Shown here: positions 34,409 to 44,716 of the stretch, piece after piece
Layout: each line of letters opens with the position of its first letter
Numbering within the stretch: position 1 is the first letter of the stretch
Origin: Chamaecyparis obtusa
Taxonomy: Eukaryota; Streptophyta; Pinopsida; Cupressales; Cupressaceae
Reading direction: 5' to 3'
DNA: 64,000 nt
NCBI GenBank assembly: GCA_027943335.1
Contig: BSBK01002792.1
Span: 870,501 to 934,500, forward strand
The notes under the pieces: model-generated
What the model was told of the DNA's origin: nothing
The model's input: the letters and a program-made list of their open reading frames with translations, nothing else
Databases searched by the model: none
Translations under genes and position numbers: made by a program

Positions 34409-36448
34409 TTATGGATTCTTGTATTGCTTCTTTTTCTTGTTTTGAACATTCAAGTTACTTTCAAAAGACTTTGGACTTGTGGAAGGAGGATGATATGACT
34501 GGTTTAGATGGGTGAGTGGATGAAAAGGATTCAAGGGTATGCATCTATGTTGATCTTGAGGAAAGATAGGAGATGGAGGGACATAAGGACCCAAGATAGA
34601 TGATGATTTAGGAGAGTTAGGAGGAGAAAGTGAAGGGACATAAGGGCCCAAGATGGAAGGAAGACATGAAGCCTTTGGTATTGGTGGAGGAAGTCCAAGG
34701 ATGGATGTGGAAGATGCAAAAGGATAATCAACCAATTCATCAGCATTTATATGACAACCAAGGACATCAACATCTTTAGAGTGAGCATTAGGATTTTCAA
34801 TAGGATCATGATCATCTTGAATAGGAGCAACTTCTTCGATAGGAATTTTTAAAGCTTGCAAAGACTTAGGAAGAGTAGAAAGTGGAAGCGAACATGGAGT
34901 GGTAGAACAAGAAGATGAAAGACTTTGATCTTGACAATGATCTTTGGATAGCATAAGCACATCATTTTTCTTTTGATTTTCAATAGGCTTAACATCGGAA
35001 GTAACAACATCATTTTCAATAACCTCAATGGAAGTATCATCTTTGGAAATCACAAGTGGGGTAAGGTTATTTTGATTATCAACAAGCTCAACGGTTTGAG
35101 GAGTAGCTTGATCTTGCTTAGAGAAAAAATTAAGACATGGTGGAATGAATGAGGAAGGGCATAAAGGATCAAAAGAACCATGAAATGGAGGAGAGACATC
35201 ATGAAAAGGATTGGATGACATGGAGGGTTCTTGATCTTGATCTTTCTTTATATTTTTTTCTTTATTTTTAAAGTCCTTTTGACATGAAGCCACTTCTAAG
35301 GACAAGGAAGCATGTTGGGATTGTATGGAAGACTTTGGAAGAGATGGTGAAGGACCAGCTAAAGTAGGCATTATAGCGCACAAAGGCTTAGGCTCTTTGG
35401 GTTTAGCATTATCGAAAGTATTTGCTGCCAAGTGAAGGTTAGCTTGAGTTTCTTTAAGAGGTAGCCCTTGAGGATAACTATAGGGAACTGCATGAAAAAC
35501 ATTAGGATCTTTGTTGGATGAAGGATTTGTGAAAGATTTGGAAGAATTGGAAGCTTTAGGAAATGTATGAGTATTGGAGGAAGTAGGGGATGGAAGGGAA
35601 CCATCACAAGATAAAGGTTCAACATTAACATGATCTTGCTTGAGAGTGTAATCTTTATTTTTAGCATGAATGAATTTAAAGGAAGGATTCTTATAATATT
35701 TACATTTCAAATCAGCACGGTGCATTTTATATTCCTCAACAGTAGTAGCTGGATTATAATCAAGGTATTGTTCACAAAACTCATCAAAGTTGCTTTCAAA
35801 ATCTGAATCATATGGATCACCATCACGATCTTTCCAATATGAGGACCCATTTCCAGTAAGCACAAGGACATGACTAGGAGGACTCTTAGGAATAGAGGTG
35901 TCATAGGTATCACTACATTGTCCATCATCATAGTCATTATAGGTGGGTGCGTCACTCTTTGTGGAAGAGGTATCATAAGGACTATTACGTTGTTCATTAT
36001 GGTATGTCTTGTGAAGAGAAGTAAGAATCTTTGAAGAAGTAGAAGAAGAATGAGATCATGAAGAAGAGAAAATTGAAGACTTAGTGTAGGAAGAGGATTT
36101 GGATAATGAGGAATTTGAATAATGCCTAGAAGAGTCATGGTAAGATTTGGAAGATGAAGAATGTGAGTAATGTTTAGAAAAATCATGATAAGATTTAGAA
36201 TGTGAGGAATGATGAGAAGATTTAGAAGATGAAGAATATTTGGATGAGATCATGAGTATGATTCTACCAAAGGTGTCTGATTTAATCAATTTTTCTTTTA
36301 TTTTTGTCATAAATTCGTCACTCATGAGAATTTTGGAGGAACAACACTTTTCGAATACATCAATGAGCTCAAGATCATCTATTCTTAATAAAGGTTCCAA
36401 AACCAGATAGTCAAGATTCATGGTTATAGAAGAGGAGGAATCAAGCAT
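34409..36448 (-). pseudogene. Long Ser/Pro-rich ORF of the LARD, unknown function, one in-frame stop
   Basis: From an ATG at 36448-36446 (MLDSSSS) one frame continues to 34409, about 680 codons, interrupted by a single TGA at 36058-36056. After that stop the frame is open for 549 codons without needing a new ATG. The N-terminal about 60 residues look folded (LEPLLRIDDLELIDVFEKCC). Then comes a Ser-His-Tyr repeat region built on SKSYHDSS/HYSHSS. A short acidic part with YWKDRDGDPYDSDFESNFDEF follows. The C-terminal 400 residues are low-complexity Ser/Pro/Asn with two SILGPYVP repeats. No catalytic motif or zinc knuckle is seen. Position after the 5' leader is where gag would be, so a divergent Gag is possible; a captured gene is the alternative. 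Confidence 0.55.
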
Positions 36449-36508
36449 GGAAAAAATGAATAGATGAATAGAAGAAGGTAGACTAGATAGTAAGAGGAAA
36501 AGAATCAA

Positions 36509-37295
36509 GAAGAAGAAGAAGAATTTCCCATGGGAATAGAAGACTTTAGAAGAACATGAGAAATGGAGAAGAAAGAAGACTAAGAGTCATCTTGTGCAAT
36601 CAATACCATAATGTTCATTGAGATTTTGAGCAACATGACAACACTTAGGATCTGAGATCTAGACTGACCAAGGAAGACCAAGCTTCTAAGGAGAACTCAC
36701 TACAGTAGGACGAAACTCAGTTTCAATATTCCAATTAGATCTTTCAAAAGATTTTGAAATGATGATCAAGCACATAAAACAGCAACCAAGGAGTTCAAAC
36801 AAATAGTCTTCAAGTAATGGATAAGGGACAAAGCAACCTTGCACATGAACAAAGATAGTGACTTAGTATGCTACTCCTTAAAGATTCCACTTGTGTATGT
36901 TCTTGAAAATATTTTAGCAGGCACATAAAACACAACAACACCTTAACAAGCTGTCTACAAGGATATACGTGGCTTTCTAAAAGGAGTCCTCGATATACGC
37001 AAGGTACATGAGGCCCAAATACATAGATGAGAAGAATCCAAAATCACACAGCCGGGGGGAGACGATAACCCAAATCTGCTCCTTCACTTCTCAAAGGTAT
37101 AAAGTTCTTTGAGGCTTAGCCAAGAGTGATATCAAACTCAATTCCCAAGAGAGGTGTCTTTTGATTCACCACCCGCTATTTATACTCCATCGGAACACAG
37201 GAGTTAAGGTTGTCCCTTGAGGTGGTGTGTCCCCAAGCAGGCCTTCTAAAAATAAAATTAAGTAATTCATTATCAAAAGTATTTAAAGCACTAAA
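36509..37295. other. LARD 5' leader, non-coding
   Basis: No supported frame upstream of the long ORF. Confidence 0.3.
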
Positions 37296-37800
37296 GGTGG
37301 AACGCTTAACTCTTCAAGTAAATGTGAAGTGAGTCCAAAAGTGGAACATTTAACCCTTCAAGTGAATGTGAAGTGAGTACATAAGATGGAACATTTAACT
37401 TCTCACACAAACTCAAAGTGAGTCCAAAAGTGGAACATTTAACCCTTCACACAAACTCAAAATGAGTCCACACCTTAGAAAACTAATGAGATCAAGAAAG
37501 CATAAAAGGGAGAACTTTGTGGAACATTTAACGCTCTTTTCAAGTAGACCCCTCCCCCATGTATGAATGCTGACCTTGCACCCAAAGGGAAAATAACGAG
37601 GGGCGATTAGAAATAAGCGAGTCCAACACCCAATTTAGCTAACAAGCTCAATCAAAAGTAATCTAAAGTTGCTTATCAATACTACTCACAAATGAAAAAG
37701 GGTTGAACAATGGAATATTTAACTTTCCAAGTAAACATAGAGTGAGTCCACAAAGTGGTGCATTTAACTCCCTATGTAAACAAGGAATGAATCCATGCCC
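37296..37800. repeat. 45-bp tandem repeats in the LARD leader
   Basis: Four adjacent units starting GTGGAACRYTTAACYCTTC at about 37296, 37341, 37385 and 37430, then two or three more distant copies at about 37518, 37709 and 37760. Each contains GTGGAACATTTAAC and GTGAGTCCA. Confidence 0.75.
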
Positions 37801-38745
37801 TCAATCACTCAATGAGATATTTGATATTGGAAGCAAAAATTACTTAAAGTTTAAACACAAGCATTCACTTACACAAACTTGTAAAAACAAATCTATGTTC
37901 TTTCATTTCCCATTAAGAGCATCAATTGAAATGTGTTCTATGAAAGCATGTAAAACACTCAAGCCAAACACATGAGAGGTTCAATTTTAATCTCAAAATC
38001 TAAATGTTGTAGAGATGGAACAAAGTACCTCAAGTCCAACACAACGCACTTAGTAGATTTTAAGCATTTTCCATAAAAGCAAGAGCACCTTCAAAACAAC
38101 TTGTTAGACCAACAAAAGGTTAGGAAAATCCAAAATCTAACAATGGTTAGCACATAAAAAATTAGATAATCTGCAAAAATAACTGATCAAATGACAAAAT
38201 CTGAAAATGAAACCATCATGGTTGGATTAGGCTCGGAAAGACCTTTCCAACGATATATCACACTTTGATTTTTGATACCATTTGCAAAAATTTCTCAAAA
38301 ATGGGTGCCCATTTTCCTGAGTGGCACGAATTTGAAAACGCAAAATTTTTTAAATTTTTTTTCAAAAAGATAGCAAAGAACCTGAAACTTGCAAGATAGC
38401 AAAAAAAGTTTAAAAAAAACTCACTACCAGGTACAGGTGATAGCACAGTCACCAGAAATATCATGCAACACTTTTCTGTATACGGGTGCGACACATTATC
38501 TCTGGGCGACAGTTCACGCTATATGCAGGCAACAGAACTCTTCAAACAATGCAACACTTTCTGTCAAAGGGGGTGACACTTTTAGCTGGTAAAGTGTCAC
38601 GCCACTATACAAAGAACTATCGCACGACACTGGCAAAATGTCACGTGACACTATGAGACAGAAAAACCAGAGACCGAAAATAAAGCCGAAAATTGATGAA
38701 ATTTTTTTTGCAAAAATGCAAAAAATAAAGGACAAAACGCTAATG
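37801..38745. other. LARD 5' leader, non-coding
   Basis: No gene. At about 38440-38660 the phrase GTGACACTTT or its reverse GTGTCAC occurs several times, giving local inverted pairs. Confidence 0.3.
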
Positions 38746-38771
38746 TTCTACCCCACAGTGGGCACCAAAAA
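38746..38771 (-). other. Primer-binding site of the LARD
   Basis: Directly after the 5' LTR on the minus strand: TTTTTGGTGCCCACTGTGGG. This closely resembles the TGGCGCCCACTGTGG sites of several plant Ty3/gypsy (Tat/Athila-side) elements. Confidence 0.75.
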
Positions 38772-39818
38772 TGTATGGTGAAAATGTGACCACACTTCTA
38801 TGAATCTTTACATGCTAGAAAACTCAACAATGAGCCCTCACAAATCGATCCATAGCTCTCTATGCATAGAGTTGCAAGATTTGTAAAATTGCTCTCAGCT
38901 AGAGCTATAAACTCATGACCTTGCTAGTCAACTACACAATGAGATATTTCAAATCAAAGACAAGGGCAACAATGCCAATTTCTCCAATAAAATCAATATG
39001 GATGCAATGCAATGCAAACTAATCTAGGAGAATGAAAGATGCAAGCTATAAAAGGAAAATACAAGTGTTACAAATCTTCCTATTAAGCTATGTGAGATTA
39101 ATCTATTGCATAAAAAAAAACTAAGCTAACATGCCATGATTATGCAACTAAAAAAGCAAATATGCAACTAGAATGTAATGCAACAACAATGTCTTCAAAG
39201 AGCTCCAAGTGACCTAGAAAACCTACAACATAACAATAGCATAAAGATGATGGATATGCAAATGAAGGAGAGAGCTCTCCTTTTATAAAAAATGAGGTGA
39301 AATGGACCATTGAGATTAAGAGGCAAAAGACTTAATCAACAGTGGAGAAAAATGGAAGCTTGATCCTTGTGCACAAATATCCTTCAATGAAAAAATAAGA
39401 GTTGACTTTTGTGTCCATATGAGACAAAAGGTACTTTTTCTCTTTTTATAAAATAAGAATAATGCTTTATTTGTGCAACATGGGATAAGAAAAAAAGTGG
39501 GGGCTTTTTATTTATTAAAAGGGGAGGAAATATTCCTTTTGAATAAATAAAAGCCTTAGGATAAAATGGTTTTATTATTTAATTAAAAAAGATTTTTAAT
39601 TAATTAAAAGGGATTTATTCTCTTAATTAAATAAGATTTTTATTTTTTTCTCTTTTAAATTAAATAAGACTCAAACCTTAGTAAATATTGAATTGATTAT
39701 GATTTGATCAAAGAAATTGATATAATTGATATTGTTGATATTTGAAAATATTGATTCAGGATTGATAAATGAAATAAATGGGGCCCAAAGTCTAGGCGAC
39801 CATTTTTGGGTGCATACA
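38772..39818 (-). repeat. 5' LTR of the LARD (1047 bp)
   Basis: Pair of 30034-31080. Same length, TGTATG to CATACA, differing by scattered substitutions. Confidence 0.92.
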
Positions 39819-39823
39819 GTACT

Positions 39824-40013
39824 TGCCAATTTTTGGGACTTTGTTCAAAACCTTAACTAAAAATATTACCAAAATGGCTTTAGTAGCCCCCTTACAACAC
39901 TATTGTGATCTTATAGATCCTTTTTGTCATTTCCTTTCAGATGTTCACTATGGGTTTCATGATCAACTAGGTGACCCTTCTCTGTCTTCATGAGATGCCC
40001 TACACCATAATAG
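39824..40013 (-). repeat. Right terminal repeat, second part
   Basis: Continues the homology to 27286-27457 after the nested LARD and ends CCCTACACCA. Confidence 0.8.
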
Positions 40014-40539
40014 AATACTAATGCTCTAACATGACACAATCATAAATATAGAATGTCATGTCACTAGTCGTTCCATGTTCTAATCCTCAATGTACATATC
40101 ATTCAAATAAACATTTATTTAAATATAAATCATTAAAAATAATTATCTACAACAATATAAGCATATATCAATGAAAACCTTAAATCAATTATCTATCGAC
40201 ATAAAGACACAATATAACTAGAATTAGATATAATCACCAACATATATAAATCCAAAGTTCTTAAATGAAAAATATACCAGATATCATCATAAAACATCAT
40301 GCCATATTAAATAATGTATCATCATGTAGATATGGTCAAAATGGTATAGAACTACATAAACTAATCATCTAAATCAACATTGATACTGGTAACCAAAATA
40401 ATGTACTATCATTAGATGCATCTCATTATGCAGATAATCACAACATAATAACAAAAGTCTATCTCAAATCAAAATAGCATGGAATATAATGCAACCACGA
40501 GAGGCACTAACTCCCGGCCCCCTAGGCATAGGCTTACCC

Positions 40540-40999
40540 CTGGAAGCTTGCAAAAAGATAGGGGTACCAAACTCTCAACTGTGAAGCATCATCCCAAGTA
40601 GTAGAAGTCTCATCACTTAGGTCCAATTGGACCCTTAACTGCTCGATGTTTTTTTCTCTTGAGGGTCATCCTTTGATGCTGAAGAATGTGGATGGGCTCA
40701 AAAGAAAGTTTCTCATCCTCTACTTATAAAGAACCCAAATGAAGAACATGGGTCACATCGAAAATATAGTGTCTCAACACAAAAACATGAAAAACATCAT
40801 AGATGTGTGATAGGCTAGGTGGAAATGCCAAGTGATAGGAAATAGGACCGATCCTCTCAAAAATCTCAAAAGGTCCAATAAAATGTGGTACTAAATTAGA
40901 GCCTTTCTCATAATAGATGAGGCTCTTCCATGACTGAACTTCCAGAAAACATAGTCACCAACTAAGAAGTGATGATTCAACCTCTGGGAATCAACATAC
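40540..40999 (-). pseudogene. Ty3/gypsy integrase C-terminal (GPF/GPY) part
   Basis: Minus strand reads HHFLVGDYVFWK and, across frameshifts, GPFEIFERIGPISYHLAFPPSLSHIYDVFHV, the GPF/GPY module between integrase core and C-terminus, then a TTWDDASQLRVWYPYLF stretch like the end of gypsy integrases and chromodomains. Frameshifts and stops are present. The frame continues from the QDRQKMYV end of the core part at 43807 once the insertion is removed. Confidence 0.8.
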
Positions 41000-43800
41000 T
41001 ATTGGAGTACAATATCACTGAGAGGGGGGGGTGAATCAGTGATATGAGAAAAGATTAAATTTTACAATCACTTAAAATTAATCTCTCTTTATAAACTTTG
41101 AAGCATAACAAAAGAATAATAATGTAAGAGAAACACATAAAAGAATTTGAAACAGTTTTTGTCCTACGTGGAAAACTCTTCGAGTAAAAAACCACTTGAA
41201 TTGCCTTACTATCTTACTTATAAAGTCTCACTAACAGACATGAGTGCCTCATTGCCTTTTGAGTGCCTCATTGGCTGAACTATAATCGCATTCATAACAA
41301 TTGATATTTCAATACATAGTTCAATCTATGTTTCTTTTTAGGACATGTTCTAGTCTTGTATCATCTGAGACTTATTAGCAAATGTATCTATACTTAAAAA
41401 TACTTAATACAATAAATTATTGATTACATATATTAAATTTTATAAATCAATAATTTATTCTACTAAGATACTATAAAGCTCTACTTTCAAACACACACAC
41501 ACACATACTTTACAAGGAAAAATATCACAATATCTCACTTATTTGAATTTTTTCAGAACCAATACAACAATTTCCTCTTTTTTTCATAAGGTTTCATTTT
41601 GATATATGATAAGTTTTTTCACATACTCACTCTCCTTCATAGAATGAAGCTGAATGTAGTAAATGCAGTGTTTCTTATAAATGAACTAATCAAAAACTAT
41701 CTTAAAATAGTTCTATAACTACATAATATATCCTATGTTCCAAACAAACAATCCTTAAATCAAGGAACTTGAGCATAACTGGGGTTTTGACAAAGTACCC
41801 TAATCTCGTGATGACAAAAATCAAGCTCTCAAAGATGTGATATAGTAACCTTGTATACAAAACTATGATACCCAAGAAATTATTTGAATCGTTGTTTCTT
41901 TAACAAAATCTTAATTAAAATTGAATGATAATCATGATCAAATGAAAGATAGTGTTGTTGACATAGTGAACCCTGGTCAAAAAAATTCTAATCCAAAACT
42001 ATGGTTAACAATATACTAATTAAAATCACAGAAAAATAAAATAAAATCTTTGAATAGGATATTAGTAAAACTCACACCCAGGTTAACAAAAGTACTTTTA
42101 ATCATAGACTGGAAACCAAAAAGGTAAAAACTTTCACTTATTAAAACATCATGTAACATTGAAGTGAAGTATTGACTGGGGTTATAAGAGATTTAAAGGT
42201 TTTGGATTGAACAAAGGAAACCTTAATACAAACTTAGATAGTAACCAACATTAAAAACACAAAAACAAAACAATAATATCCTTACAAAAGATTCAACGAA
42301 CATCTCAGGAAATAAGACAACCTGTAAAGGTTCTTTCTCTATATGATCTTCTCACCAAAGGAGATATCATGTGCCCTAGTAGGTGACTTTAGTTTTGATA
42401 AGAATCATCTACTTTTAATATCACTTCCAAACTTCTTCCAAAAGAAAAACTATCATTGTGAATCTTACATAATTTGCCAATCATCACTATCCTTTTAAAC
42501 AAAATTCCAAAATTGTTTCCATAACTATCGAAGAATTTGTTATACACTTTCCTTTTTATTTGGAAATCTTGACTAGGCTAAGTAACATAACAAAAGAAGA
42601 GAGGTACTAAGAAATGTTGTTAAAAAATAAAAAACTATGTCACATCAAGTTACAGTTGCCCATCTCAGGTAGCTAAAAAATATGTGGTCTTGAAATCCTT
42701 CACGTTCCCTAGCTATGTTGATTAGAGTAGCTCCAAAAATAGATCCCTTGTTGTCGTGCCCTAGCTCAACAAGATTAGGGTTTCAATGAATTTTAAAACT
42801 ATACCTTTGTCAAAAGTGTCGATAACAAGAAGACTCTCTTTAAAAAAATAAAATAATAAACCACACTATCTTATTCCATATGTTATATGCCAACATATGA
42901 CACAATTTCATTCAATACTTTTCCAAATATGAAAATGTTGACCACAAGGTATTGTTGAAAAGATATTACTTTCAATGTTAGCTAAGTGAATATATAATGT
43001 TTCAATAATCTCCCTAGTCACTAAATGTGACTAATGACTTTGCAAAATGGAATATGATTCTTTAAAAGATGTTGTTCAAAGATAACAAAATAATAGCCTT
43101 AAAAACTCTTAACTCACCAAGATGGGATATGATCCCACTTATCTGTTTTGTATCCATTTTGAGATCAATTTCTCAATATATTAATCACCAAGCTTTGAAA
43201 ATGTATTAATTTATTGAAAACCTCATGGAATATAAGTAATTAATATCTCTTTATTGTTGTATGAATAGGATATTGATAACACATTAATACAATATTAATA
43301 ATTTATCAATTCTTATTCACTGCAAAGGTGAATAAGATGTAAACTTATTATAAACTATAAGAACTCTTAATAAAATATATGACTAAAATGCAAACGTTTC
43401 ATATTGAATATAATCATGAGCTCATTCCAATAAATTTTGTCCATACTAATCAAGTTGATCAACAAATAGAATGCTCAAACTTAAACATGGATACTTGAAC
43501 ATATAAATATCAATGCCCAACCTTACTCTTTGATATGGATATTCAAATTGATCATCATATTTGAATTTCACTAATCAAGTGCATCTTGAAACTACATTCA
43601 CAACTATGCATCAAAAAGATGTGTCAGAATTGTGTACTAACGCTAATGCCTTACCAAGTATTGTAACTGATAGTAACTGATATAATTCCAAAAACATTAC
43701 AGTCTACACAACCCTATCATATGTGTCATATCATGTCATATGTTTCAATGTAACACTCCTTGACATTAATGTCAACATCAGTGTCAACGGGGTTGTCAAT
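41000..43800 (-). repeat. LTR-like insertion, probable 2.8-kb solo LTR (minus)
   Basis: Flanked by ACATAC at 40994-40999 and 43801-43806, a perfect 6-base match, and it splits gypsy integrase coding sequence, so it is a real insertion. Near its left end GAGAGGGGGGGGTGAATCAGT is the reverse of the CTGATTCACCCC motif that marks the 3' end of the Copia LTRs here. Ends are TATTGG and GTCAAT, not a clean TG...CA. Near the right end, minus-strand GACATTAATGTCAAGGAG followed by TGTTAC looks like a purine-tract/LTR start, so a short internal piece may be included. No ORF supported in 2.8 kb. Confidence 0.7.
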
Positions 43801-44412
43801 ACATACATCTTTTGTCGATCCTGAGTAGTTACCAAATGCATTCTAATACAAACCACCTACTACTCCATATCCTAAAGTATCTCAGGACCCAAAACTACAT
43901 GGTTTTGCAAACGATCCCAACTCAAAGGTCTACAAGTCGACCATACAAGGCCTAGAAAGGAGACATGCCAGGAGAAAAATGACACCCATTATTATAAACA
44001 AACTCAACTAAGTACAAATAGTCCTCCCACCTCAATTTCTAATCCATCACATACATGTGAAGCATATCCTCAAGAACTTGATTCACCTACTATGTATGAT
44101 CATCAATCTTAGGGTGATATGTTGAAATGAAATTGAGCTACACACCCAAAGTATGCTAGAGAGATGTCCATAGTGTAGAAATAAAAATTAGATCTCTATC
44201 CAAAATTATCATGCAAGGTATCCCATGCAATCAGACTATATCCTCCAAGAACACATGAGCTACCAAAGCAATAGTATAAGAATCTCTCATGGGTGAAAAG
44301 TGAGCCACCTTGGATAAATTATCCACACTAACCACAATAGCATCATGATGATGCAATGACATAAGTAGCCCAATAATAAAATCAATAAATAGTGTCCCAC
44401 TTCCACTAACCC
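43801..44412 (-). pseudogene. Ty3/gypsy integrase catalytic core
   Basis: Minus strand reads DFIIGLL with the first Asp, VVSVDNLSKVAHF, ALVAHVFLEDIV then LHGIP, MIILDRD with the second Asp, FISTYHPKIDDHT where the catalytic Glu of the usual QTE segment is a stop, then VNQVLEDML, WEDYLYLVEFVYNN and a SPGMSPF then ALYGR segment. These are the standard gypsy integrase landmarks in order. At least six stops. Dead. Confidence 0.88.
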
Positions 44413-44413
44413 T

Positions 44414-44716
44414 TTTGTCAAACTCCTAGAAGTTTTCATCCCATAAATCATAAATCGTTTATCAAATTGAAATGCATGTCTAATAAATACATCACTAGGA
44501 ACACCCTTATAAATATCTCTACGAAGTATCTAAAAAGATGTCCGACTTGACATAACTAGAGAAATATATTTAATATAGAGACGTTATAAGAATTTTTTAT
44601 TATTATTTAATTAAATTAATTAATATCAAGTCATCATTCAAATATTTTATTTATTTATTGTCATCTTAATAAGAATCAATTTAATTAATTGTCACCTTAA
44701 AATCTGGGGACATTAT
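44414..44716 (-). repeat. Gypsy LTR fragment (copy 1 of 3)
   Basis: Homologous to 51047-51386 and 60919-61215. Minus strand starts TATAATGTCCCCAG after a GGACTAGGAGGAT tract and a TTGCTAGGACAAG phrase like the 3' end of gypsy pol. Truncated at 44413. Confidence 0.7.

Larger units (their letters stand above)
30034..39818 (-). mobile_element. LARD-like non-autonomous LTR retrotransposon (9785 bp)
   Basis: Inserted in the right repeat of the split element; the homologous left repeat shows the empty site near 27285. Flanks are ATACT (30029-30033) and GTACT (39819-39823), a 5-bp duplication with one change. The two 1047-bp LTRs are equal in length, TGTATG to CATACA. The minus strand has a purine tract before the 3' LTR and a gypsy-type PBS after the 5' LTR. 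The 7.7-kb interior has one long minus-strand frame of unknown function and no RT, integrase or protease that I can see. LARDs are large LTR elements with long interiors that depend on autonomous partners; the PBS points to a Ty3/gypsy partner. Confidence 0.88.
26215..40013 (-). mobile_element. Candidate LTR element with short interior, split by a nested LARD
   Basis: Two long direct repeats (26215-27457, and 28953-30033 continued at 39824-40013) flank a 1.5-kb interior with minus-strand coding remnants. Read on the minus strand the repeats begin TGGTGTAGGG; the other end of the left copy is cut by Copia1b at 26214, so the true LTR end is unknown. A minus-strand TGTTATCAGAGAAATGG at about 28600-28616 could be a PBS of TGGTATCAGAGC type, which would make the LTR about 1.6 kb. 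Flanks TATTA (minus, 40018-40014) and TATTG (minus, 26216-26212) are similar but not decisive. Confidence 0.55.
40014..44412 (-). mobile_element. Ty3/gypsy pol remnant, minus strand, interrupted
   Basis: Integrase core at 43807-44412 and its C-terminal part at 40540-40993 are collinear on the minus strand and rejoin across a 2.8-kb insertion. The region 40014-40539 is AT-rich downstream sequence with no gene. The upstream end breaks abruptly at 44412-44413 into a gypsy LTR of another copy. RT, RNase H and protease are missing. Confidence 0.8.

Noticed and set aside
41003..43798. Clean TG...CA borders for the 2.8-kb insertion
   Set aside because: The flanks of that choice (ACTAT and ATACA) do not match, whereas ACATAC matches perfectly at 41000-43800.
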